Origin: Methylotetracoccus sp.
Lineage (GTDB): Bacteria > Pseudomonadota > Gammaproteobacteria > Methylococcales > Methylococcaceae
Assembly: GCA_025458755.1 (NCBI GenBank)
Contig: JALORT010000109.1
Location: 1-6,963 of the forward strand
Direction of reading: 5' to 3'
Length of the DNA stretch: 6,963 nt
Numbering within the stretch: the stretch's first letter is position 1; every line of letters begins with the position of its first letter. Below, piece by piece: positions 1-4,921 of the stretch. Below the pieces are notes generated by a model. That model did not search any database. It was not told the origin of the DNA and saw only the letters and a list, made by a program, of their open reading frames with translations. The position numbers and the translations under genes are program-made.

Positions 1-117
1 AGCCCGTTCGTGCCGCTGACCGTGCTCGCTTTTTGGATGGAGCGGAGGGGTAAAAGCGCGAGGCGAAACGACAGTCCTTGGCGAGGCCGAAAAAATTCAG
101 GTGTGCGCCGCAGATGA
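1..117 (+). CDS. Possible 3' end of an upstream gene (partial)
   Basis: Frame 1 is open from the left edge to a TGA at 115-117 and encodes 38 residues. The first stretch is hydrophobic (SPFVPLTVLAFWMERR) and is followed by a strongly basic tail rich in Arg and Lys. This could be the last membrane helix and cytoplasmic tail of a membrane protein whose body lies outside the window. Frame 3 is also open from the edge but stops at 51-53, so the assignment is not secure. No family is recognisable in so short a piece. No terminator-like hairpin with a T-tract follows it. Confidence 0.25.
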   Translation, partial: SPFVPLTVLAFWMERRGKSARRNDSPWRGRKNSGVRRR

Positions 118-305
118 AAATCTCGTCGCATCGACGCGCTGCAGGGCGCGTAAAGCGTACGTCACGTCTGGTGCACCATCGCTGAGAAAGGCGTCACGAC
201 CCATCATTGTCGCCATGCGACAGCGGAGGCGAATTTGGGAATTCCGCTGCCGTGAAGGTAGAATCAGAACTCATCCCTACTTTTCTTGCTTCCGGAGCCT
301 ACCGA

Positions 306-986
306 TTGATCACTGAATCACCGAAAACCGAGTCCAGAACTGGTGCACTGAGCATGGCGGCACTGTTGCTTATTGGCTGTTTGCCTCTGGTCTTCGCCGC
401 ACCGCTGGCGGACTGGCCGCAGCACGTCCAGCAGGTTAAATTCTGGTTCGCCGGGGTCGGTGACGGGGCGCCTGTCATTTTCATGTTGGGGGCCGCGCTG
501 TTCACAACCCTTGGCATGCCGCGCCTGGTGTTCTGTGCGCTCGGCGGCGTACTGTTCGGTTTCACCTGGGGTTTTGTCTGGAGCCATCTCGGAACACTGC
601 TGGGTGCCTATGGGGCTTTCCTGTTTGCGCGTCACACTGCTCGCGGCTACCTGTTGAAAAAATATCCCCGGCTGCAAAGCCTGACGGCGAAAGTGCAGGG
701 AACGGGCTGGTGGTCGGTCGTGTTGATCCGGCAGATGCCGATCAGCGGACTCTACAACGATTTTCTGTTGGCGCTGACTCCGGTCCGTCATTCGGATTTC
801 TGGATCGGAACGGCGCTGGGCTTCCTGCCGCTCGGGGTGACCACGACCCTGGTCGGCGCCGGCATGATGCAGACCGATGTCGCCACGCTGGCGCGCTACT
901 TCACCGGCGCCGCGGTGTCTTACGTGGTGCTGAGTCTCGTCTGGAAATGGCTGGTCGCCAAAGCCCGGAAGGCACGAACGGCATAA
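306..986 (+). CDS. TVP38/TMEM64 family (VTT domain) inner-membrane protein
   Basis: This is a polytopic inner-membrane protein of the TVP38/TMEM64 (SNARE-associated / VTT domain) family, distantly related to DedA; members are linked to lipid scrambling or transport, but the substrate here is unknown. From the TTG at 306 it is 226 residues, about the usual size. Visible are an N-terminal hydrophobic segment (residues 18-33), then the VTT core: the glycine-rich re-entrant segment GGVLFGFTWG near 80-89, a small-residue helix to about 108, the RQMP motif with a following Asn (R142, P145, N151), and a final helix near 200-217 before a basic tail. The start is uncertain: TTG 306 has GGAG eight bases upstream, GTG 252 adds 18 residues, and ATG 354 lacks a visible ribosome binding site but still keeps the first hydrophobic segment. 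The second Pro often found after R-x-x-P in this superfamily is absent. The family call is solid; the role is inferred from the family only. Confidence 0.85.
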   Translation: MITESPKTESRTGALSMAALLLIGCLPLVFAAPLADWPQHVQQVKFWFAGVGDGAPVIFMLGAALFTTLGMPRLVFCALGGVLFGFTWGFVWSHLGTLLGAYGAFLFARHTARGYLLKKYPRLQSLTAKVQGTGWWSVVLIRQMPISGLYNDFLLALTPVRHSDFWIGTALGFLPLGVTTTLVGAGMMQTDVATLARYFTGAAVSYVVLSLVWKWLVAKARKARTA

Positions 987-1037
987 TGCCGGCATTGACC
1001 AAGACGACAGCAAATCGTTCGCCGGGCGCGGCGAACG
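985..1037. repeat. Palindrome and hairpin between the TVP38-like gene and yceH
   Basis: A perfect 12-base palindrome, AATGCCGGCATT (985-996), overlaps the stop codon of the membrane-protein gene. Twenty bases further on, an inverted repeat has 8-base arms CGTTCGCC (1016-1023) and GGCGAACG (1030-1037) around a 6-base loop. Neither is followed by a run of T, so a rho-independent terminator is not supported. The hairpin could instead attenuate read-through into yceH or stabilise an mRNA end. No separate yceH promoter is obvious in the gap. Confidence 0.35.
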
Positions 1038-1068
1038 GGAGCGCGGACGAGATCTTGCGGAGCTTCCT

Positions 1069-1737
1069 TTGAAACCCACCCTGACTCCTTATGAAGCGCG
1101 GGTCATCGGTGCGTTGATCGAAAAGCAGATCACGACGCCGGATCAGTACCCGCTCTCGCTGAATGCGCTCACCAACGCCTGCAATCAAAAGAGCAATCGA
1201 AATCCCGTGCTGGATCTGGACGAGAACACCGTCCAGCAGACCCTGGACGGGCTGGCCAAACGGTATCTGGTCGGCAAAGCCAGCGGCTTCAGCAACCGGG
1301 TGACCAAGTATCAGCATCGATTCTGCAACGCCGAGTACGGCGAGCTGAAACTGACGGATCAGGAAGTCGCCGTCGTTTGTGAACTGCTGTTGCGCGGACC
1401 GCAAACACCGGGAGAATTGAGAGCGCACGCCGAACGTTTGTGTCCGTTCTCCGATGTGCAGCAAGTCGAAGAGACACTGAGCAAACTGCTGGAGCGGGAC
1501 GAGCCGTTCGTCGCCAAACTGCCGCGTGAACCCGGCCGGCGCGAGTCACGCTACATGAACCTATTTTCTGGCGAGGCTCCCGAATCCCCGATGGCCGACA
1601 GCGGCCCCGCAGAGATCGCCTCCATCCCGGACCGGGAACGTCTGGACCGCCTGGAACGCCATGTCGCCCACTTGACTGATGAACTGGACCGCTTGAAAGA
1701 AGTGCTGTCGGAGCTCACGTCGGGACCTAAAGAGTGA
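1069..1737 (+). CDS. yceH: YceH family protein (UPF0502/DUF480)
   Basis: This gene encodes 222 residues that follow the E. coli YceH protein (about 215 residues) closely from end to end. Recognisable blocks are LTPYEARVIGALIEKQ at the N-terminus, the TPDQYPLSLNALTNACNQKS block, SGFSNRVTKYQHRFCN, LLLRGPQTPGELRAHA, REPGRRESRYMNLFSGE, and a C-terminal heptad-like segment (LDRLERHVAHLTDELDRL) that should form a coiled coil. The family folds as tandem winged-helix domains and is thought to bind nucleic acid or act in regulation, but its molecular role is not established. The start is a TTG at 1069 with GGAG at 1059-1062, six bases away; the conserved family N-terminus begins exactly here, so this rare start is well supported. 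The gene ends at TGA 1735-1737 and converges on a minus-strand lipase gene. Confidence 0.95.
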   Translation: MKPTLTPYEARVIGALIEKQITTPDQYPLSLNALTNACNQKSNRNPVLDLDENTVQQTLDGLAKRYLVGKASGFSNRVTKYQHRFCNAEYGELKLTDQEVAVVCELLLRGPQTPGELRAHAERLCPFSDVQQVEETLSKLLERDEPFVAKLPREPGRRESRYMNLFSGEAPESPMADSGPAEIASIPDRERLDRLERHVAHLTDELDRLKEVLSELTSGPKE

Positions 1738-1908
1738 CGCGCGTCCTCGTGGAACCGCGAAGTCGGCGCTAAGACTCACTGACCGCCAGCTCGGGCTGTC
1801 GCGGCCGGTCTGCACCTGCCGCCGCAAAACCGGACCGCCGCGCTCCCGATGCGTGATTAAGGTCGCAAAAGAGCAGCGTTCAGCCCTTCTCACACGGGAC
1901 GGTGTGAT

Positions 1909-1930
1909 GCGGGGGCCGGCCCGCCCCCGC
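1909..1930. terminator. GC-rich inverted repeat between convergent genes
   Basis: The 261 bases between yceH and the convergent lipase gene (1738-1998) contain no credible gene. They hold a perfect inverted repeat of GCGGGGGC (1909-1916) and GCCCCCGC (1923-1930) around a 6-base loop, preceded by a weaker CACAC/GTGTG pair (1891-1895 and 1902-1906). The position between converging genes suits a bidirectional transcription end. There is no T-tract on either side, so a classical intrinsic terminator is not demonstrated. The repeat could also simply be a stable structure at an mRNA end. Confidence 0.35.
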
Positions 1931-1998
1931 CATAGCCGTCGGCCAGAGGCGAACCGGGTCACTCCCGGGTCATGCGGATAACGTCTCGCTTTGGCGCA

Positions 1999-3018
1999 TC
2001 AGCCGCAGATATCATGCGGACATACCCCATCCATGTAGCCGGAGCCGCAATTGATGGCGTGCTCGAAAGCGATGGTCTTGAACCGGCCGAGCGCGAGCAG
2101 CCGGGCCAAGCTGGCGATTCTTCGAATCCTTAGTGTGGTCGAATCGCCGACGGCGTCGCCGAATGGAGTGAGGTAATGCAGTTCACCGACGGAGGCGTAG
2201 TTGTGCGCGCTGAGCCTGTCGAGCGCTCTCAACAGCCGCGGCGTGGTGTCGAGGTGCTGGGTGAACGGTTCCGGAAAGATCGAGAACAATTTCGGCTGCA
2301 TCAGATGGAACCGCTGCAGCGCTGTCTTCAGGCGACCCAGGAAGAAATCGGACAGCGGGAGATGAGGGACGAGATCATCACCGTACTCGTAGCGCCTGAT
2401 CGTGACCGGTTTCGCCTGATACGCATCGACAAAATCCTGCGTTCCCGGGCGGGCGCCGGCAAAGCTGACCACCGCCGTCGGCGTGATCCCGAGGTCGCTG
2501 ATCAAACGCATGCCGGCGAGATGCGCCATGGCTCCGCCTTTGCTGTGGCCGGTGACGTAAAGGCGACCGGACGCGTTTGCTGCCCGCCGCTGCAGTTCAC
2601 TGACGAAAGAAGGGGTCCACAGCGTGTCGACCCCTTCCCAGAATCCGGCATGCACATGGCCGGGAACCTCCGGAACCTTGATCGGCGCCGCATCGAAATT
2701 GTTGGTCCAGTCCTCGAGAAAACTTGCGACGTCGGGAATTCCGCTGATATCGGGCGGATGGGTTCCGCGGAACGAGACGACCGCTGACTCACCCCCGCTG
2801 GGCAGAGTGGGGTCCTCTATCGTCCCGATAAGGCAGCCATGGACACCGCCTTTGCCAGCAACGAAGGCGACCGGCGGGTCGCTAACAACGAAGCCCGTTT
2901 TTCGGAAGTAGGGTTGCAATTCGATCAAGCTGGCCGAATTGGTAAAAGCGATGCCGTAGGCGGCATTGCTCGCGCACAGCAGCCGGCAGATCAGAGCGTT
3001 GTCAGAATTGGCGGTCAT
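1999..3018 (-). CDS. Lipase class 3 family protein (alpha/beta hydrolase)
   Basis: A predicted esterase or lipase of the class 3 (fungal-lipase-like) family, 339 residues from the ATG at 3018. Visible landmarks are VVSFRGT near residues 81-86 (the FRGT element near the oxyanion hole), HAGFW near 123-127, the nucleophile elbow GHSKGG with S159, and YGDDLVPHLP near 212-221, in which D215 is the likely acid. The catalytic His is probably H320 in the FEHAINCGSGY segment, matching the late His of the family; H281 is an alternative. No signal peptide is evident, so it looks cytoplasmic or exported by another route. Three cysteines cluster near the C-terminus (C324, C333, C338). The start was chosen because GGGGAGGG lies six bases upstream; an upstream ATG at 3054 would add 12 residues and overlaps the stop of an open frame. 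The substrate cannot be predicted. The last codon stops at TGA 1999-2001. Confidence 0.85.
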   Translation of the reverse strand: MTANSDNALICRLLCASNAAYGIAFTNSASLIELQPYFRKTGFVVSDPPVAFVAGKGGVHGCLIGTIEDPTLPSGGESAVVSFRGTHPPDISGIPDVASFLEDWTNNFDAAPIKVPEVPGHVHAGFWEGVDTLWTPSFVSELQRRAANASGRLYVTGHSKGGAMAHLAGMRLISDLGITPTAVVSFAGARPGTQDFVDAYQAKPVTIRRYEYGDDLVPHLPLSDFFLGRLKTALQRFHLMQPKLFSIFPEPFTQHLDTTPRLLRALDRLSAHNYASVGELHYLTPFGDAVGDSTTLRIRRIASLARLLALGRFKTIAFEHAINCGSGYMDGVCPHDICG

Positions 3019-3429
3019 GGCCATCCCTCCCCGTTTCTTGGTTTCGAACTTCATCAACTTGATCCCTGCGGTCTATCTTCGCCCAATAGCGGCTTGGAAT
3101 CCACCGCATCTAAGGAGCCTCTGACAGCAACTAGTAGTATTTGGTTGTCCAAAGACGCAGGCCAGCCTTGGCTGCCGATCGGCATCGATCTATTCAACAG
3201 GACATCATAGAGATGGAAACCGGATCGCGTGTTCGCAACCGTGAGAGTGCTGGTTAAGGCGTGCACGTTGAGAAACCAGAACCCTCCGAGAGCGGTCTGC
3301 GATGCGAGTGACGCGACGTTCGCGATCAAGAAGTAAGGTAGCCAGTCGGGAACATGCCAGATGGCAAACGCCGCCTGCCGAAGCGGCGTTTGTCTGACCC
3401 GCCGCCTTGGTCTAAAGACTGTGGGCGCC
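3019..3429 (-). other. Intergenic stretch with an open frame lacking a clear start
   Basis: This 411-base gap separates the RES toxin gene from the lipase gene. Besides the hairpin at 3366-3391, it contains a minus-strand frame open from the toxin end down to a TGA at 3054-3056. The segment from about 3350 gives plausible protein (for example WHVPDWLPYFLIANVASLAS, later ILLVAVRGSLDAVDSK) with fairly high GC at third positions in its first half. There is no ATG, GTG or TTG with a convincing ribosome binding site near its beginning. The TGA overlaps an ATG at 3054-3052 that is in frame with the lipase (TGATG). It may be a remnant of an older gene or a chance open frame. A TATGAT hexamer at 3209-3204 could be a -10 box for the lipase, but no -35 partner was found. 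Confidence 0.3.
3366..3391 (-). terminator. Terminator-like hairpin downstream of the RES toxin gene
   Basis: A perfect inverted repeat of AAACGCCGC (3366-3374) and GCGGCGTTT (3383-3391) encloses an 8-base loop. It begins 39 bases beyond the toxin stop codon on the minus strand. The GC-rich stem flanked by A and T runs has the shape of an intrinsic terminator, although the T-tract is only three bases long. It would end the toxin-antitoxin transcript and separate it from the lipase gene. Because the structure is symmetrical, it could also act on plus-strand transcripts. Confidence 0.55.
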
Positions 3430-4182
3430 TCACACCGAGGGCTGCGGGAATACGCCGTCCACCAAGAACTGATCCAGCTCGAAAGCGAGCCATCGTCCCT
3501 CTCGCGGGCACAAAAAGCTGACGCCGCCGGCGGAAGTTTCCGCCCACCAGTCTTGATACATACCTGGTGAGGCGCTGGCCAAGGCCGCCGGAGTGAATAC
3601 AGCGACGTTGAGACCGCAGTCGGCGTCCCTGGCGGAGATAAACTCGAATCCTTGGACGCCGGCCTCCCGCATGGCACGGCCAAGCGCTTGCGTTGCGCCG
3701 TACTCGCGGCGATCGGTCAGCACCTCCCGATAAGCATCGAAAGGCGGGCGATGGAGCCGGACCCCCTGATCACAGGCATAGTCGGCGCTGAACAGTGTGT
3801 GCCGGGTCCTGATGACGCCTGCTGGTGGTTGCTCCATGCCGTGCCAAAACACCAGCCGGTAGTAGGCCGATTCGGCAAGAACGGTTCCCGCCTGCTGCGA
3901 CCCGTAAAACAAGCTGGGCTCGTAGCGGTTGCCGAAACGGGAACCGTAGGGGAGTGGAGGGTAGCGAAACGGCGTGGCCAGCAGATAGTGAAGTCCCCCC
4001 GTATCTTCCGGCATGGGAGGCTTAACCGCTTCCAGAAGGTCTTCCAATTCGGCCTGCTCTTCCAATGTCAGGCCCAGATGACCAGTCGCGCCCTGAGCCT
4101 GGCTTTCCACCAACCGCAACAGGGTTCCCTGCAGCGGCGCAATGACCGCCTGTGCCGAACAGGCGGTCCAGATTTGGCTCAT
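3430..4182 (-). CDS. RES-domain toxin of a type II toxin-antitoxin system
   Basis: A 250-residue RES-domain protein. Characterised RES toxins such as MbcT and ParT have an ADP-ribosyltransferase-like fold and either degrade NAD+ or modify a host enzyme; which of these applies here cannot be told from sequence. The name-giving residues are visible: Arg in FRYPPLPYGSRFG (R73 or R82), Tyr in SLFYGS (Y93), Glu in AGTVLAESAYYR (E104) and Ser in FEFISARDADCGLNVAVF (S183). An N-terminal segment of about 60 residues, rich in Glu and Leu, precedes the catalytic core. The start ATG (4182-4180) overlaps the antitoxin stop by ATGA, typical of translational coupling. Its ribosome binding site is poor (AAGG one base from the ATG) and lies inside a hairpin. 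All the expected motif residues seem present, so the toxin is probably functional. Confidence 0.92.
   Translation of the reverse strand: MSQIWTACSAQAVIAPLQGTLLRLVESQAQGATGHLGLTLEEQAELEDLLEAVKPPMPEDTGGLHYLLATPFRYPPLPYGSRFGNRYEPSLFYGSQQAGTVLAESAYYRLVFWHGMEQPPAGVIRTRHTLFSADYACDQGVRLHRPPFDAYREVLTDRREYGATQALGRAMREAGVQGFEFISARDADCGLNVAVFTPAALASASPGMYQDWWAETSAGGVSFLCPREGRWLAFELDQFLVDGVFPQPSV
4144..4168 (-). promoter_or_regulatory. Hairpin within the first codons of the RES toxin
   Basis: In the toxin mRNA, GACCGCCTG and CAGGCGGTC form perfect 9-base arms (4160-4168 and 4144-4152) around a 7-base loop. The stem begins about 12 bases after the toxin start codon, within the footprint of an initiating ribosome. 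The structure is plain in the sequence; an effect in lowering independent toxin initiation is inference. Confidence 0.45.
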
Positions 4183-4538
4183 ACCTTGCCGCGCAAGGCA
4201 TCGAGGTAACGTACCAGGTTCACCAGCCCTTCCGTGCTGCGCACCTGTTCCGCCGGCACGCCCCTAGTATGGCGATTGGCGGTGTGCATCCAATGCTTCA
4301 TCAGGGTGCTGTCGCCACCCACCAGAGCGAACAGCGACCGATAGACGCGGATCAATAGCAGTGCCGCCTCGCCCGGTTTGCTGGCCGGGTCGATCCCTTT
4401 GCGATAGATGGAGGAGCGGTCCCGGCCGATGGCCTCCGCCACCTCGATCTGGCTCAGTCCCAAGGCATCACCGGCCGCGTTCAGCGCCTTCGCCAAGATC
4501 TGGGCTTGGCTGAGCTTGGTTTTCGTCACCGTGTTCAT
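4179..4538 (-). CDS. Xre/MbcA/ParS-type antitoxin of the RES system
   Basis: A 119-residue antitoxin paired with the adjacent RES toxin. Residues about 14-50 form a Xre-like helix-turn-helix (ALNAAGDALGLSQIEVAEAI followed by GRDRSSIYRKG), which should bind its own operator. Residues about 58-119 match the toxin-binding C-terminal domain of the MbcA/ParS/Xre (DUF2384) family, with the LLIRVYRSLFALVGG, HWMHTANRH and VNLVRYLDALRGK segments; this part is known in relatives to block the toxin active site. The ATG at 4538 was chosen because an ATG at 4574 and a further upstream start at 4580 fall in or next to the predicted -10 box and so would lie outside or at the very edge of the transcript. Only a weak AGAAG precedes the chosen ATG. 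The stop TGA (4181-4179) overlaps the toxin ATG, so the two genes form one operon, antitoxin first. Confidence 0.9.
   Translation of the reverse strand: MNTVTKTKLSQAQILAKALNAAGDALGLSQIEVAEAIGRDRSSIYRKGIDPASKPGEAALLLIRVYRSLFALVGGDSTLMKHWMHTANRHTRGVPAEQVRSTEGLVNLVRYLDALRGKV
4184..4198 (-). promoter_or_regulatory. Hairpin covering the toxin ribosome binding site
   Basis: In the mRNA, CCTTGC and GCAAGG form perfect 6-base arms (4198-4193 and 4189-4184) with a 3-base GCG loop. One more T-A pair and a G-T wobble may extend the stem into the A of the toxin start codon. The AAGG that would serve as ribosome binding site is wholly in the stem. The structure lies in the last codons of the antitoxin, so a ribosome finishing the antitoxin would unfold it. 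This fits translational coupling; it is inferred, not proven. Confidence 0.5.
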
Positions 4539-4561
4539 GCCGACTTCTGGAAGGCACACAT

Positions 4562-4609
4562 TATCTTGATGCATACGCAAATATTCTTAGTATTTTGATG
4601 CTATGTCAA
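4562..4609 (-). promoter_or_regulatory. Promoter and probable operator of the toxin-antitoxin operon
   Basis: On the minus strand a consensus TTGACA (4609-4604) is followed, after 18 bases, by AATATT (4585-4580), a fair -10 box. Transcription would begin near 4573, about 35 bases before the antitoxin ATG. The motif GCATCAAAATA (4601-4591) lies between the -35 and -10 boxes, and GCATCAAGATA (4572-4562), differing at one base, sits at the expected start of transcription; the two are 29 bases apart. Paired sites covering the promoter are what an autorepressing Xre-type antitoxin would need. The stretch is markedly richer in A and T than its surroundings. Confidence 0.55.
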
Positions 4610-4645
4610 CAAATACTCATCGTCAAGAAAGTAAAGTCACCCGTC

Positions 4646-4737
4646 ATGCCGGGCGGGACACCGGCATCCAGTCAGAGGGACGTGGCAACCTTGCCGTCCA
4701 TGGACACTGGAGTCATGCGGAGCATCCCTGCCCCTCA
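4646..4737. repeat. Dispersed repeat of the GTCATGCCGG...CCGGCATCCAGT type
   Basis: ATGCCGG (4646-4652) and CCGGCAT (4661-4667) form a 7-base inverted repeat. A second, outer partner, TCCAGT and ACTGGA near 4667-4713, encloses smaller stems including the palindrome GTCCATGGAC. The motif GTCATGCCGG...CCGGCATCCAG is recognisable, from general knowledge, as a common intergenic repeat in many beta- and gammaproteobacterial genomes. The right boundary is approximate. Confidence 0.5.
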
Positions 4738-4752
4738 CCCTACGGGCGGAGA

Positions 4753-4786
4753 CCGGACAAACCGGCTGTCCCGCCGGTTTGTCCGG
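4753..4786. repeat. Perfect 14-base inverted repeat
   Basis: CCGGACAAACCGGC (4753-4766) and GCCGGTTTGTCCGG (4773-4786) are exact reverse complements around the loop TGTCCC. This is the strongest stem in the window. It lies between two other repeats and has no T-tract, so a mobile or REP-like repeat is more likely than a terminator. It could still protect or end the dacB transcript that runs through it. Confidence 0.6.
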
Positions 4787-4803
4787 AGTCACCTCCCGAA
4801 TCT

Positions 4804-4827
4804 GGCGGATTGCTTCGCGAATCCGCC
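4804..4827. repeat. REP-like palindrome GGCGGATT...AATCCGCC
   Basis: GGCGGATT (4804-4811) and AATCCGCC (4820-4827) form perfect 8-base arms around GCTTCGCG, followed by CTACG. This form, GGCGGATT-gcttcgcg-AATCCGCCCTACG, is familiar as a short high-copy intergenic palindrome in several gammaproteobacteria. Its copy number in this genome cannot be judged from the window. Confidence 0.55.
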
Positions 4828-4921
4828 CTACGCGGACTGTGAGACTTTAATAGGTGCGAGTCGGTTGGGGTGATGCCAGTCTTTCGAAATCCACTGCCAG
4901 CGGCGATTCAGCGGAGTCGAC

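Larger units (their letters stand above)
4611..4921. other. Intergenic region made largely of palindromic repeats
   Basis: No gene with credible composition or start was found in these 311 bases between the antitoxin promoter and the 3' end of dacB. The stretch from 4646 to 4827 consists of three palindromic elements in series, described separately. The remaining 90 bases up to dacB show no T-tract terminator for dacB; a 10-base palindrome, GAGTCGACTC (4914-4923), overlaps the dacB stop codon. Confidence 0.6.

Noticed and set aside
318..1079. A 253-codon minus-strand open frame opposite the TVP38-like gene
   Set aside because: Its translation is low-complexity, rich in Arg, Gln and Pro, typical of the antisense of a GC-rich gene, and the plus-strand frame has clear family motifs.
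901..1464. A 187-codon minus-strand open frame across the yceH start
   Set aside because: It is antisense to the well-conserved yceH N-terminal half and shows no recognisable domain or ribosome binding site.
1561..1962. A minus-strand open frame covering the yceH end and the convergent gap
   Set aside because: It is Arg- and Ser-rich noise, overlaps the yceH coiled coil in antisense, and has no family features.
2176..2787. A 203-codon plus-strand open frame inside the lipase gene
   Set aside because: It is antisense to the lipase catalytic region (GHSKGG and the Asp motif), with an Arg- and Asp-rich composition typical of shadow frames.
3371..3683. The part of a 209-codon minus-strand frame that overlaps the toxin gene in another frame
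   Set aside because: It overlaps the conserved C-terminal half of the RES toxin; only the portion downstream of the toxin gene is kept as a possible remnant.
3652..4209. A 185-codon plus-strand open frame opposite the RES toxin
   Set aside because: The minus strand carries the RES motifs and the ATGA overlap with an antitoxin; the plus-strand product has no recognisable features.
4539..4580. A longer antitoxin starting 14 codons upstream
   Set aside because: The upstream start codons lie in or next to the predicted -10 box and would not be in the transcript; the HTH domain is complete from 4538.
4646..4827. The palindromes as a possible CRISPR array
   Set aside because: The three elements differ in sequence and length and have no regular spacers, so this is not an array.
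4595..4873. Short plus-strand open frames running through the repeat cluster
   Set aside because: They read through palindromic repeats, have repeat-derived composition and lack ribosome binding sites.
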